Positions 15,566 to 25,098 of a stretch of DNA of 64,000 nucleotides are shown in pieces (the stretch's first letter is position 1; the number at the start of each line of letters is the position of its first letter). The translations under genes were made by a program, and so were the position numbers. Source of the stretch: Microbispora oryzae (GTDB lineage Bacteria > Actinomycetota > Actinomycetes > Streptosporangiales > Streptosporangiaceae); the NCBI RefSeq assembly GCF_017896165.1, contig NZ_JAFCNB010000003.1, positions 248,001-312,000 on the forward strand. The letters are read 5' to 3'. The notes beneath the pieces were generated by a model. It worked only from the letters and a program-made list of their open reading frames with translations, searched no databases and had not been told where the DNA came from.

Positions 15566-18274
15566 ATGAGTACGCCAGCGGAACGCTACGCCGCATTCCG
15601 TGAGCTGCAGTCCGGCAACGGACCGGCTCTGACCTCGTTCCGCGGACTGTACGACTTCGAGCTGGACGAGTTCCAGCTCGACGCCTGCCAGGCGCTGGAG
15701 GCGGGTGACGGAGTCCTGGTGGCCGCGCCGACGGGGTCGGGCAAGACCGTGGTGGGCGAGTTCGCCGTCCACCTCGCCCTCGCCCAGGGCCGCAAGTGCT
15801 TCTACACCACCCCGATCAAGGCGCTGTCGAACCAGAAGTACAACGACCTGGTCCGCCGGTACGGCGCCGCCCGGGTCGGACTGCTCACCGGCGACAACAG
15901 CGTCAACGGCGAGGCCCCGATCGTGGTGATGACCACCGAGGTCCTGCGCAACATGCTGTACGCGGGCTCCCACACGCTCACGGGCCTGGCGTACGTGGTC
16001 ATGGACGAGGTGCACTACCTGGCCGACCGGTTCCGCGGCGCGGTCTGGGAGGAGGTCATCATCCACCTGCCGGAGGCGGTCCGGGTGGTGGCCCTGTCGG
16101 CGACCGTGAGCAACGCCGAGGAGTTCGGCGAGTGGCTCGGCACGGTGCGGGGCGACACCACCGTGATCGTCGACGAGCACCGGCCGGTCCCGCTGTGGCA
16201 GCACATGATGGTCGGCAACCGGCTCTACGACCTCTTCGTGAACGAGGGCGACGACACGCTCAGGATCAACCCGTCCCTGATGCGGATCACCCGCGACGAG
16301 TCCCGGCTGGCGCAGCGCGGGCGGCGCGGATACGGCCGGCCCCGCGCGCCCCAGTCGAACCGCTCCGACGTGATCGAGAAGCTCGACGCCGAGGGCCTGC
16401 TGCCGTCGATCACGTTCATCTTCTCCCGGGCCGGCTGCGACGCCGCCGTCATGCAGTGCCTCTACGCGGGGCTGCGGCTGACGACCGAGCAGGAGCGCCA
16501 CGAGATCAGGCAGATCGTCGACGAGCGCACCGCCCACCTGCCGGACGAGGACCTGGCCGTCCTCGGCTACCTGGAGTGGCGCGACTGCCTGGAGCGGGGC
16601 CTGGCGGCCCACCACGCCGGCATGCTCCCCGCCTTCAAGGAGGTCGTCGAGGAGCTGTTCACCAAGGGCCTGGTCAAGGCCGTCTTCGCCACCGAGACCC
16701 TGGCGCTGGGCATCAACATGCCGGCCAGGTCCGTCGTCATCGAGAAGCTCGACAAGTGGAACGGGGAGACCCACGCCGACCTCACCCCAGGGGAGTACAC
16801 CCAGCTCACCGGGCGGGCCGGGCGGCGCGGCATCGACGTCGAGGGCCACGCGGTGGTGGTCTGGCAGGCGGGGACGGACCCGCTGAGCGTGGCCGGCCTC
16901 GCCGGCACCCGCACCTATCCCCTCCGCTCCAGCTTCCAGCCGTCGTACAACATGGCGGTCAACCTGGTCGGCCAGGTGGGCCGGGAACGGGCCCGCACCC
17001 TGCTGGAGGACTCCTTCGCCCAGTTCCAGGCCGACCGCGCCGTCGTCGGGATCGCCCGGCAGCTCCGCAAGGCGGAGCAGGCCCTGGAGGGTTACGCCGA
17101 GGCGATGACCTGCCACCTGGGCGACTTCCAGGAGTACGCCGGGCTGCGCCGGCGGCTGTCCGACCGGGAGTCCGAGCTGGCCCGCCAGCGCGGGGCGGCC
17201 AGGCGGGCGCAGGCCGTGCAGTCGCTGGAGGTCCTCAAGCCGGGAGACGTCATCCGCGTGCCGGGCGGCCGGCGCGCCGGGATCGCCGTCGTGCTCGACC
17301 CCGGCACCGACGGCCGCGGCGAGGGCCCGTCTCCGCTGGTGCTGACCATCGGCAAGCAGGTGAAGCGGCTGTCGGCGGCCGACTTCCCGGTTCCGGTCGA
17401 ACCCGTGGAGAAGATCAGGATCCCGAAGGGGTTCAACCCCCGATCGCCCAAGGAACGGGCCAACCTCGTCTCCACCGTCCACGCCAAGCTCGGCGACCGC
17501 GACCTCGGCGGGCCGGTGCGCGCCCGCGACCACGCCGCCGAGGACGACGAGATCCTCCGCCTCCGCCGCGAGTTGCGGCAGCATCCCTGCCATGGCTGCG
17601 ACGAGCGCGAGGACCACGCGCGGTGGGCCGAGCGATACCACAAGCTGCTCCGCGACGCCGAGTCGCTGCGCCGCCGCGTGGAGGGCCGTTCGCATGTCAT
17701 CGCCCGCACCTTCGACAAGGTCTGCGGCGTGCTCGAACAGCTCGGCTACCTCGAGGGTGAGACGGTCACCCAGGAGGGACGGCGGCTGGCCAAGCTCTAC
17801 ACCGAGCTCGATCTGCTCACCGCCGAGTGCCTGCGCTCCGGCGTGTGGGAGGGTCTCGGCCCCGCCGAGCTGGCGGCCTGCGTCTCCGCGCTGGTGTACG
17901 AGTCCCGTCAGTCGGACGACCTGCGCAGCCCGAAGATCCCCGGTGGGGCGGCCAGGGACGCGCTCGTCGAGATGGTCCGGCTGTTCGGCGAACTCGAGGG
18001 CATCGAGCAGGACCACGGCCTGTCGTTCGTCCGCGAGCCCGACCTGGGCTTCGCCTGGGCGGCCTTCCGGTGGGCCAGGGGACACAGCCTCGACGCCGTC
18101 CTGACCGACTGCGACCTCGCCGCGGGCGACTTCGTCCGCTGGGTGAAGCAGCTGCTCGACCTGCTCGGCCAGCTCAAGGACACCGCGCCCAAGGGGGGCA
18201 CCGTGGGCGCGGCCGCGGGGCGGGCCGTCGAGGCCATGCGCCGCGGCGTCGTCGCCTACTCCTCCGTCGGCTGA
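15566..18274 (+). CDS. helY: DEVH-box RNA helicase HelY (Mtr4/Ski2-like)
   Basis: The 902-residue helicase has Walker A AAPTGSGKT (about 53-61), DEVH at 147-150, the SAT motif in ALSATVSN and the motif VI region TGRAGRRGID. A long C-terminal region includes the Mtr4-type arch and helical bundle, with cysteines in HPCHGCDER. Actinobacterial HelY sits next to tatC in mycobacteria, as here. It is thought to unwind structured RNA, but its exact cellular role is unsettled. The ATG at 15566 lies six bases after TAGTGT (15554-15559), so it is likely leaderless. A small hairpin separates it from the convergent exonuclease gene. Confidence 0.94.
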   Translation: MSTPAERYAAFRELQSGNGPALTSFRGLYDFELDEFQLDACQALEAGDGVLVAAPTGSGKTVVGEFAVHLALAQGRKCFYTTPIKALSNQKYNDLVRRYGAARVGLLTGDNSVNGEAPIVVMTTEVLRNMLYAGSHTLTGLAYVVMDEVHYLADRFRGAVWEEVIIHLPEAVRVVALSATVSNAEEFGEWLGTVRGDTTVIVDEHRPVPLWQHMMVGNRLYDLFVNEGDDTLRINPSLMRITRDESRLAQRGRRGYGRPRAPQSNRSDVIEKLDAEGLLPSITFIFSRAGCDAAVMQCLYAGLRLTTEQERHEIRQIVDERTAHLPDEDLAVLGYLEWRDCLERGLAAHHAGMLPAFKEVVEELFTKGLVKAVFATETLALGINMPARSVVIEKLDKWNGETHADLTPGEYTQLTGRAGRRGIDVEGHAVVVWQAGTDPLSVAGLAGTRTYPLRSSFQPSYNMAVNLVGQVGRERARTLLEDSFAQFQADRAVVGIARQLRKAEQALEGYAEAMTCHLGDFQEYAGLRRRLSDRESELARQRGAARRAQAVQSLEVLKPGDVIRVPGGRRAGIAVVLDPGTDGRGEGPSPLVLTIGKQVKRLSAADFPVPVEPVEKIRIPKGFNPRSPKERANLVSTVHAKLGDRDLGGPVRARDHAAEDDEILRLRRELRQHPCHGCDEREDHARWAERYHKLLRDAESLRRRVEGRSHVIARTFDKVCGVLEQLGYLEGETVTQEGRRLAKLYTELDLLTAECLRSGVWEGLGPAELAACVSALVYESRQSDDLRSPKIPGGAARDALVEMVRLFGELEGIEQDHGLSFVREPDLGFAWAAFRWARGHSLDAVLTDCDLAAGDFVRWVKQLLDLLGQLKDTAPKGGTVGAAAGRAVEAMRRGVVAYSSVG

Positions 18275-18301
18275 ACCGCCGCGTCTCCCGAAGATTCGCT
18301 G

Positions 18302-18319
18302 CGGCCGCGTCAGCGGCCG
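18302..18319. terminator. Bidirectional hairpin between helY and the exonuclease gene
   Basis: A 7-bp stem (18302-18308 with 18313-18319) with a 4-base loop overlaps the exonuclease stop codon and lies 27 nt past the helY stop. Confidence 0.45.
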
Positions 18320-19206
18320 GAGAGCACGCCGAGCAGCCGGTTGAGCGGGCCGTCGAGGCCGTACCGGTCGGCCAGGCCGATCAGCCGTTCCGGGTCGCGC
18401 GGCTTGGCCGGCCGGGTGAGATCGATCGCCGGGACCGGCGCGTCGTGAGCGACCCGCACGACGGCGGGCGCCACGGCGAGGTAGTCGCGGGCCGCGTTCA
18501 GCTTGTTGCGCACCCCCGCGGGGAACCCGTCGGTCACCCCGTCGTCCAGAGCCGTCAGCACGGCGGCCAGCGAGCCGAACCGGGTGATCAGCGCGGCGGC
18601 GCTCTTGTCGCCGACGCCCGGCACGCCGGGAAGCCCGTCGCTCGGGTCGCCCCTGAGCGTGGCGAAGTCGGCGTACGCCCGCCCCGGAATGCCGTACTTC
18701 TGGCTGACGAACGCCTCGTCGACCATCTGGAGGTTGCGAATCCCCCTTACTGTGTAAAGGGCCCGGCACGGTTTCGCGTCGTCGACCAGCTGGAACAGGT
18801 CCCGGTCGCCGGTGACGATGTCGACCGCTCCGCTCGCACCGGCCGTGAGCGTGCCGATGACGTCGTCGGCCTCGTAGCCCGGCACGCCGATCGTGGCGAT
18901 GCCCAGGGCGTCGAGGACCTCCTCGATCACCGGCACCTGCGGCGCCAGGGTGTCGGGCACGGACTCCTCGTCGCCGTTCGCCACCCGGTGGGCCTTGTAC
19001 GACGGGATGGCGGCCACCCGGAAGGCCGGCCGCCAGTCCGCGTCCATGCACGCGGCCAGCTCGGCGGGGGAGTGGTCCCGGACCAGCGTGGCGATCATGT
19101 CGATCAGCCCGCGCACGGCGTTGACCGGTGTCCCGTCGGGCGCGGTCAGCGAATCCGGGACTCCGTAGAACGCGCGGAAGTACAGGGACGGGGTGTCGAG
19201 AAGCAT
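18310..19206 (-). CDS. 5'-3' exonuclease (flap-endonuclease family, stand-alone)
   Basis: The 298-residue protein matches the 5'-3' exonuclease domain of DNA polymerase I but is not fused to a polymerase. Metal-binding acidic motifs are visible in LLDTPSLYFRAFYG, GYEADDVIGTL and VTGDRDLFQLVDD. The H3TH DNA-binding element is in LRGDPSDGLPGVPGVGDKSAAALI. It should remove flaps or RNA primers during replication and repair. ATG 19206 follows AAGGGG by five bases; GTG at 19212 is possible. It converges on helY. Confidence 0.93.
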   Translation of the reverse strand: MLLDTPSLYFRAFYGVPDSLTAPDGTPVNAVRGLIDMIATLVRDHSPAELAACMDADWRPAFRVAAIPSYKAHRVANGDEESVPDTLAPQVPVIEEVLDALGIATIGVPGYEADDVIGTLTAGASGAVDIVTGDRDLFQLVDDAKPCRALYTVRGIRNLQMVDEAFVSQKYGIPGRAYADFATLRGDPSDGLPGVPGVGDKSAAALITRFGSLAAVLTALDDGVTDGFPAGVRNKLNAARDYLAVAPAVVRVAHDAPVPAIDLTRPAKPRDPERLIGLADRYGLDGPLNRLLGVLSGR

Positions 19207-19241
19207 CAGCACCCCTTCATTGTCACGCCTGCGGCCGGGCG

Positions 19242-20360
19242 CTACCCTCCGGTCACGCCGACCGCCAGCAGGCAGGTGTCGTCCTCGGGGTTGGGCCCGC
19301 CGATCGCGGCGACCAGCCGGTCGAGGCCCGCGTCGAGGTCGCCGCAGGCGGGGACCGCGGCGGCGGCCCGGACGATGAGCGACAGCCCCTCGTCCAGGCC
19401 GCGGGTCCGGCGCTCCACGACGCCGTCGGTGAACATCAGCAGCAGGTCGCCCGGCTCCAGCCGGACGTCGGCCACCGAGTAGCGCAGGTGCGGGGTCGCC
19501 CCGAGCACGACCCCGCGCGGCGCGACCAGCTGGTGCGCGCCCCCGCGCCGCACCAGGATCGGGGCCGGGTGACCCGCGTGCGCCCAGGTGAACAGCCGGG
19601 TCACCGGATCGAAGTATCCGCACACCACGGTCGCCGTCGTGTCGTCGAGCCGGTTGAGCACCAGGGCGTTGAGCCATTCGAGCAGCATGCCGGGGGAGGC
19701 TCCGGTCATGGTCAGCCCCAGCAGCGCGTGCCGGAGCTGGGCCATCTCGGCGATGGCGGGCAGCCCGTGCCCGGAGACGTCGCCGACGGCGAGGAACATC
19801 CGGCCGTCGGGCAGGGTGGTCGCGTCGTACCAGTCGCCGCCCAGGCTGCCCGCCTTGCCCGCGGGGACGTACCGCACCGCGATCCGGGCGTAGGGCAGCA
19901 CGGCCGGCGATCCGGGCTCGGGCAGGATCGCCTCGCGGAGCGCCAGCGTCACCCTGCGCTCGTCCGCCGCCCGCTCGCGGGCCTCGACGAGCTGCCGCCG
20001 CGAGTCGGACGGATACCACTCGCTCCAGCTCAGGTCGGGGGTCCGCGGCCGCGGGTGGGCCGGGAGCGCGGCGTACTTCGGTGCGGCCGGGCGGCCGTAC
20101 GTCATGCCGTGCGGCCCGGCCGGGACGGCTGCGGGAACGCCCGCCGGAACCGCCGCCGGGACGCCCGCGGGCACCGCGCCCGGCAGGCTCACGGCGAGGT
20201 CACCGGTGATGTCTTCGGTGATGTCCGCGGTGATGTCTTCGGCCAGGAGGTCCGGTGGGGCCTCGGGAAGGACGCCGGGGATGGGGCCGGGCTCCGGGCC
20301 CGGCTCGCGGTCGTCCGCGGGGGGAAGGGGTGGCTGGGCGCCGCCCACTACGCCGACCAT
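19242..20360 (-). CDS. PP2C/SpoIIE-type serine phosphatase with repeat-rich N-terminus
   Basis: The 372-residue protein ends in a SpoIIE-like PP2C domain (about residues 140-370): GSLGGDWYDATTLPDGR and GDVSGHGLPA hold the metal-binding aspartates and FTDGVVERR and EDDTCLLA complete the site. Such proteins dephosphorylate anti-sigma antagonists in partner-switching networks. The first 130 residues are low complexity: three DIT(A/E/G) units encoded by 12-bp repeats near 20205-20241 and a run of PAG/PAAV units. No sensor domain, kinase or anti-sigma partner is nearby. The ribosome site is weak. Confidence 0.9.
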   Translation of the reverse strand: MVGVVGGAQPPLPPADDREPGPEPGPIPGVLPEAPPDLLAEDITADITEDITGDLAVSLPGAVPAGVPAAVPAGVPAAVPAGPHGMTYGRPAAPKYAALPAHPRPRTPDLSWSEWYPSDSRRQLVEARERAADERRVTLALREAILPEPGSPAVLPYARIAVRYVPAGKAGSLGGDWYDATTLPDGRMFLAVGDVSGHGLPAIAEMAQLRHALLGLTMTGASPGMLLEWLNALVLNRLDDTTATVVCGYFDPVTRLFTWAHAGHPAPILVRRGGAHQLVAPRGVVLGATPHLRYSVADVRLEPGDLLLMFTDGVVERRTRGLDEGLSLIVRAAAAVPACGDLDAGLDRLVAAIGGPNPEDDTCLLAVGVTGG

Positions 20361-20617
20361 ATGTCTCGCTCTCGGATTGCGTGATCTTTTCGGGACGCAA
20401 GGTGATCGCCCCAGCGCGGAGCGTAGCAGTAGGGGAAACCGGCGGGGTGGGTTTTCTACGCTCGCGTGGAATAAAGCCGTGCGGCGGGGGCCGTCGCGGT
20501 GTGTCCCGTCCGGCTCGCCCCAGTGGTCGTGACTCGGTGGTCGTGATTCGGCGGTCGTGCCCCGGTGGGTGTGCCTCGGTGTGCCCGCGCGCCCGCCGTG
20601 TCGTTAGATTTGGTCTC

Positions 20618-21742
20618 GTGACAACGACGTCGTTCGACTCCTCCGAGCTCTATCCCACGACCAGGCTGGCCGCGGTCCAGGAGGCCACCGCGCGGGCCGG
20701 TCTCGGCGCGCTGCTGCTGACCCCGGGCCCCGATCTGCGCTACGTCACCGGTTACGAGGCGATGCCGCTGGAGCGGCTGACCTGCCTCGTCGTGCCGGCG
20801 TCCGGCGAGCCGTTCCTGATGGTGCCGCGCCTGGAACTGCCCGCCGCCCGGCACTCCCCGGCCGATCGTCTCGGCGTGGAGTTCGTGGCGTGGGACGAGA
20901 CCGACGACCCGTACGCACGGGTGGCGAGCCGGCTGGGCGCCGTCGGCCGGGTGGGCCTGGCCGACCGGATGTGGGCGATGCAGTCGATCCGCTTCCGCGA
21001 CGCCATGCCGGGGACCGAGCAGGTGCTGGCCGGCGGGGTGCTGCGCGAGCTGCGGATGCGCAAGTCGCCGGCCGAGGCCGCGGCGCTGGCCGAGGCGGGC
21101 GCGGCGATCGACGAGGTCCACGCCCTCGTCCCCGGGCTGCTGAAGGCGGGCCGCACCGAGCGCGAGGTCGGCAAGGACATCGCCGAGGCCATCGTCGCGG
21201 CCGGGCACGCCCGGGTCGACTTCGTGATCGTGGGGTCCGGGCCGAACGGCGCGAGCCCGCACCACGAGCTGTCCGACCGGGTCATCCAGGCGGGCGAGCC
21301 CGTGGTCGTGGACATCGGCGGCACGATGCCGAGCGGCTACTGCTCCGACTCCACGCGGGTCTACAGCGTGGGCGAGCCCCCCGCGGAGTTCGTCCGCTAC
21401 TACGAGGTGCTCCAGCGCGCGCAGGAGGCCGCCTGCGCCCATGTGCGCCCCGGCGTGACCTGCGCGTCGGTCGACGCCGCAGCCCGCGAGGTGATCGAGG
21501 AGGCCGGGTACGGCGACCTGTTCATCCATCGCACGGGCCACGGCATCGGGCTGGAGACCCACGAGGAGCCCTACATCGTGGCGGGCAACGACGAGCTCAT
21601 GGAGCCGGGCTTCGCGTTCTCCGTCGAACCCGGCATCTACCTGGCCGGGGAGCACGGCGCCCGGATCGAGGACATACTCATCTGCGGTGAGACGGCGGGC
21701 GAGCGGCTCAACCACAGCACCCGCGATCTCGTGGTGGTCTGA
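20618..21742 (+). CDS. M24 family metallopeptidase (Xaa-Pro dipeptidase-like)
   Basis: The 374-residue protein has an N-terminal creatinase-like domain (about 1-135) and a pita-bread catalytic domain. The five metal ligands are visible: Asp in VVVDIGGT, Asp in YCSDSTRV, His in RTGHGIGLETHEEP, Glu in FSVEPGIY and Glu in ARIEDILI. It should cleave X-Pro dipeptides in the cytoplasm. The GTG start at 20618 lies seven bases after TAGATT (20605-20610), so the message is probably leaderless. The 257-nt gap upstream separates it from the divergent PP2C gene. A hairpin at 21795-21817 follows. Confidence 0.93.
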   Translation: MTTTSFDSSELYPTTRLAAVQEATARAGLGALLLTPGPDLRYVTGYEAMPLERLTCLVVPASGEPFLMVPRLELPAARHSPADRLGVEFVAWDETDDPYARVASRLGAVGRVGLADRMWAMQSIRFRDAMPGTEQVLAGGVLRELRMRKSPAEAAALAEAGAAIDEVHALVPGLLKAGRTEREVGKDIAEAIVAAGHARVDFVIVGSGPNGASPHHELSDRVIQAGEPVVVDIGGTMPSGYCSDSTRVYSVGEPPAEFVRYYEVLQRAQEAACAHVRPGVTCASVDAAAREVIEEAGYGDLFIHRTGHGIGLETHEEPYIVAGNDELMEPGFAFSVEPGIYLAGEHGARIEDILICGETAGERLNHSTRDLVVV

Positions 21743-21794
21743 CAGCCGGCGCCCGACCCCTGTGGAGATCGGCGAAGTTCGGGAACAATGTCAC

Positions 21795-21817
21795 GGCGGC
21801 CGGCGATCCCGGCCGCC
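21795..21817 (+). terminator. Hairpin between the peptidase and acyl-CoA dehydrogenase genes
   Basis: Perfect 9-bp stem (21795-21803 with 21809-21817) and 5-base loop, 52 nt after the M24 peptidase stop and about 50 nt before the next start. Confidence 0.55.
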
Positions 21818-21865
21818 CCGCGTCCCGACAGCCGTACCACCCCACAGGGTAGGAGAGCACCTGCG

Positions 21866-23032
21866 ATGAGCGTCGACCGCGTTCTGCCCACATCAGAGGC
21901 ACGCGACCTGCTGGATCTGACCCGCGAGCTGGCCGTGAAGGAGGTCGCGCCCCGGGCCGCGGCCGACGAGTCCGCCGGCCGGTTCCCCCGCGACCTGTTC
22001 CACCTGCTCGGCTCCTCCGGGCTGCTGGGCCTGCCCTATCCCGAGGAGCACGGCGGGGCGGCCCAGCCGTACGAGGTCTACCTCCAGGTGGTGGAGGAAC
22101 TCGCGGCGGCGTGGCTGGCGGTCGGCCTGGGCGTCTCGGTCCACACGCTCTCGTGCTTCCCCCTGGCGTCGTACGGCACGGCGGCGCAGCGCGCCGGGCG
22201 GCTGCCCGGCATGATCGGCGGCGAGCGGCTGGGCGCGTACTGCCTGTCCGAGCCGCAGTCGGGCTCCGACGCGGCGTCCATGACCACCCGGGCGGCCGCG
22301 CAGCCGGTGACCGGGCCGGTGACAGGCGGGGACGGCTATGTGGTCGACGGCGTCAAGGCGTGGACCACCCACGCCGGCGTCGCCGACTTCTACACGCTCC
22401 TGGCCCGCACCTCCCCGGACCGCACCCACGGCGTCTCCTGCTTCCACGTTCCCGCGGGCCTGGAGGGGCTGTCGTTCGGGCCGCCGGAACGGAAGATGGG
22501 CATGCGCTCCTCGCCGACGGCGCAGGTCCGGTTCGACGCCGTGCGGCTGCCGGAGGACGCCCGCGTCGGGGCCGAGGGGGAGGGCCTGCGGATCGCCCTG
22601 GCGGCCCTCGACGGCGGCAGGCTCGGCATCGCCGCCTGCGCCGTCGGGGTGGCCCAGGCCGCCTTCGACGTCGCGTCCGACTACGCCAGGCAGCGGCGGC
22701 AGTTCGGCTCCCGGATCGTCGACTTCCAGGGGCTCGCCTTCATGCTGGCCGACATGGCCACCTCGATCGCGGCGGCGCGTGCCCTGTACCTGGACGCCGC
22801 GCGGCTGCGCGACGCCGGCCGGCCGTACGGCACCCGGGCCGCGATGGCCAAGCTGTTCGCGACCGACGTGTGCATGAAGGTCACGACCGACGCGGTGCAG
22901 GTGCTCGGCGGGTACGGGTACGTCGAGGACTTCCCGGCCGAGCGGTACATGCGGGAGGCGAAGGTGCTGCAGATCGTCGAGGGCACCAACCAGATCCAGC
23001 GGGTGGTGATCGGCCGCGCGATCGCCGGCTGA
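21866..23032 (+). CDS. Acyl-CoA dehydrogenase
   Basis: The 388-residue FAD enzyme starts at ATG 21866, nine bases after GGAGAG. Family signatures are YCLSEPQSGSDAASM (FAD/substrate loop), the RRQFGSRIVDFQG helix, QVLGGYGYVEDFPAERYMRE and VEGTNQIQR, whose Glu is the catalytic base that abstracts the alpha proton. Such enzymes catalyse the first step of beta-oxidation or branched-chain degradation. Substrate range is not evident. No ETF genes are adjacent. Confidence 0.93.
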   Translation: MSVDRVLPTSEARDLLDLTRELAVKEVAPRAAADESAGRFPRDLFHLLGSSGLLGLPYPEEHGGAAQPYEVYLQVVEELAAAWLAVGLGVSVHTLSCFPLASYGTAAQRAGRLPGMIGGERLGAYCLSEPQSGSDAASMTTRAAAQPVTGPVTGGDGYVVDGVKAWTTHAGVADFYTLLARTSPDRTHGVSCFHVPAGLEGLSFGPPERKMGMRSSPTAQVRFDAVRLPEDARVGAEGEGLRIALAALDGGRLGIAACAVGVAQAAFDVASDYARQRRQFGSRIVDFQGLAFMLADMATSIAAARALYLDAARLRDAGRPYGTRAAMAKLFATDVCMKVTTDAVQVLGGYGYVEDFPAERYMREAKVLQIVEGTNQIQRVVIGRAIAG

Positions 23033-23093
23033 CCGCGTACGCCGCGTATGCGCCGCGTACGCCGGACGGTGGTGGCGGCCGGCGGGCGCCGGG

Positions 23094-24116
23094 TCAGCGG
23101 CGGGGCGGGGCGGTCGAGGCGCGTTCGGCCAGGTGGACCGCGAGGCGCGTGTCCCGGCTCGTCATGCCGGGCCGGCGCATGCGTTCCACCAGGTGCCACA
23201 CGGCCTGCGCGCCCAGGAGCTCCTTGTCGGACGCGACGGTGGTGAGGGGTGGCGACGTGTGGGCGGCCGTGGCGATGTCGTCGTAGCCGACCACGCTGAC
23301 GTCGCCGGGGACACGTAGCCCTCGCTCGCGCAGGGCGTCGAGGGCGCCGATCGCCGACAGGTCGTTGGCGCAGAAGACGGCGGTCGGGGGCACGGGCAGG
23401 TCCAGCAGGGCGGTGGTCTGCTCGTGGCCCGTCCGCACGCTGAACTCGCTGCGGCGCAGGTACGCCGGGTCGGCCCGCAGCCCGGCCTCCGCCAGCGCCC
23501 TGCGGTAACCGGCCAGCCGGCGCGCGGCGGGCACGATGTGGTCGCCCGCCGTGATGATCGCGGGCGGCGGGTCGGTGTGACCGAGATCGAGCAGGTGGCG
23601 GGTGGCCAGATAGCCGCCCGTCTCGTCGTCGTGGCGGACATGGTCGACCGGCAGGTCGCCGACGGCGTGCTCCAGCAGGACGCAGCTGACGCCGGCGCCG
23701 AGGATCCTGGCCAGATAGTCGCGGTCGCTGCCCAGACTGAGCATGAGCAGGCCGTCCGCCTGGCCGCGTTCGACGCACAAGGGGAGCCGGCCGCCCAGGG
23801 GGATCGCCTCGTACGTCAGCGACAGGCCCAGCTCGGCGCAGGCCTGCTGGGCGCCGAACAGCACCGGGGCGTAGTAGGGGTCGTCGGGGGAGAACTGCTC
23901 GCTCGCCCGGGCGACGAAGCCGATCATGCCGGTCGGCTCGGCTCCCCGGCGCGGCCGCGGCCGGTAACCGAGCTCCTCGGCGGCCCGGCGCACCACCGAA
24001 CCGGTCGCGGAGGAAACCCAGGGCTTTCCGGCGAAGACGGCCGAGGCCGTGCCGATGGACACGCCTGCCCGCTCGGCCACCTCCTTGAGAGTGGACCGTC
24101 CCGTCACTCGCCCCAT
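23094..24116 (-). CDS. LacI-family transcriptional regulator
   Basis: The 340-residue repressor has the LacI HTH at its start (TLKEVAERAGVSIGTASAVFAGKPWVS) with the hinge helix, and a periplasmic-binding-like sugar domain (GMIGFVAR to VVGYDDIATAAHTSPPLTTV). ATG 24116 is used because GAGGAGG precedes it; an upstream ATG at 24137 is less likely. It lies 42 nt downstream of the sugar isomerase gene on the same strand, so it is likely in the same transcript. The palindromes at 24960-24970 and 25099-25109 are its most likely operators. The inducing sugar is unknown. Confidence 0.92.
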   Translation of the reverse strand: MGRVTGRSTLKEVAERAGVSIGTASAVFAGKPWVSSATGSVVRRAAEELGYRPRPRRGAEPTGMIGFVARASEQFSPDDPYYAPVLFGAQQACAELGLSLTYEAIPLGGRLPLCVERGQADGLLMLSLGSDRDYLARILGAGVSCVLLEHAVGDLPVDHVRHDDETGGYLATRHLLDLGHTDPPPAIITAGDHIVPAARRLAGYRRALAEAGLRADPAYLRRSEFSVRTGHEQTTALLDLPVPPTAVFCANDLSAIGALDALRERGLRVPGDVSVVGYDDIATAAHTSPPLTTVASDKELLGAQAVWHLVERMRRPGMTSRDTRLAVHLAERASTAPPRR

Positions 24117-24158
24117 CAGCCCCTCCTCGGCAGCCAACCTACCGGTGGCCGGAGGATC

Positions 24159-24938
24159 TCAGCGCACGCCGATCCGCCTCAGGTGACCGTAGCTGAGCGC
24201 GGCCGACTCCTTCGGCGGGACCCGCGGATGATCGCGTTCGACGACGAGCCAGCCGTCGTAACCGTCGCGCTCCAGGTCGCCGATGAAGGTGGTCAGGTCC
24301 AGCCCGGAATCCCCCTGCCCGATCTCGGCGAAGAACCGGTCACGGCGGCTCCAGTCCTTCAGGTGCGCGTGCACCACCCGTCCCGGGTAGGTGCGCACGA
24401 CCCGCGCCGGGTCGGACCGTACGGCGAGGAGGTGCCCGGTGTCGACGCACAGCCGCAGGCCGGGCAGGTGGCGCAGGAGCATCGCGATCTCCTCCTCGGT
24501 CTCCACGATGGTCCCGGTGTGCGGGTGGTAGGCCACGATCTGGCCGTTGCGCGCGGCGTGATCGATCGCCGCGGACAGGCTCTCCGCCAGGCGGGCGTAG
24601 TCGTCGTCGAAGGTCGTCCGGCGGCCCGCCTCCCCGAGCCAGCCGCCGCACACCATGATCGTGGTGATGCCGAGCTCGGCCGCGTAGTCCATGTCGGCGC
24701 GGTAGCGCTCCTCGTCCTCGGGCCGGGCGGGGACCAGGCTGGCGAAGGCCGCCGGGACCAGGTCGTGCGCCGCCAGCCGCGCCTTGACGATGGCCGCCGG
24801 GGGCAGGACCGGCAGCTCCATCAGCTCGACACCCTCGTAGCCCGTCTCCCGGATCTCCTCCAGCATGCGGTCCAGCTCCAGCGGGTCCCGCTCGCTGTGC
24901 CAGTTGAGCCAGGTCAGCATGTGATGGGCGATGCGCAT
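24159..24938 (-). CDS. Xylose isomerase-like TIM-barrel sugar isomerase/epimerase
   Basis: The 259-residue protein is an AP endonuclease 2/xylose isomerase-like TIM barrel. The metal site is suggested by VELMELP, AYHPHTGTIVETEEE, CVDTGHLL, HAHLKDW and VVERDH. Such proteins isomerise or epimerise sugar or inositol derivatives with a divalent metal. It is divergent from a Gfo/Idh/MocA oxidoreductase at 25159, a classic pairing for catabolism of inositol-like or keto-sugar substrates. ATG 24938 follows a CAGCAGGGACGGGAC leader. Confidence 0.87.
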   Translation of the reverse strand: MRIAHHMLTWLNWHSERDPLELDRMLEEIRETGYEGVELMELPVLPPAAIVKARLAAHDLVPAAFASLVPARPEDEERYRADMDYAAELGITTIMVCGGWLGEAGRRTTFDDDYARLAESLSAAIDHAARNGQIVAYHPHTGTIVETEEEIAMLLRHLPGLRLCVDTGHLLAVRSDPARVVRTYPGRVVHAHLKDWSRRDRFFAEIGQGDSGLDLTTFIGDLERDGYDGWLVVERDHPRVPPKESAALSYGHLRRIGVR

Positions 24939-24953
24939 GTCCCGTCCCTGCTG

Positions 24954-24971
24954 CTGAAATTTCAGTGAAAT
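24954..24971. promoter_or_regulatory. Palindromic operator, isomerase side
   Basis: CTGAAATTTCAG (24954-24965) is a perfect 12-bp palindrome that overlaps ATTTCAGTGAAAT (24959-24971), a perfect palindrome around a central G. It lies just upstream of the minus-strand isomerase start. The core TTTCAGTGAAA recurs as its exact complement at 25099-25109. Confidence 0.7.
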
Positions 24972-25098
24972 ACGCTCCGCGGTCGACGCTAGGTCGGGAT
25001 GTCCGGGCCGTCAAGGCGACCAGAACTGCTGGTTTGGCGGGATTTTTGGCCTTGACCACCGCGGGCTGCGGGCGTACCGTCCGGTCGCGAGTGCCGAT

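Noticed and set aside
15425-19051. Very long open frame on the minus strand opposite helY (more than 1,200 codons), and similar ones opposite other genes (e.g. 29030-31417, 33289-36066)
   Set aside because: They are GC-frame shadows of real genes. Their products are Arg/Gly/Ala/Pro-rich without domains; only the annotated internal parts show families.
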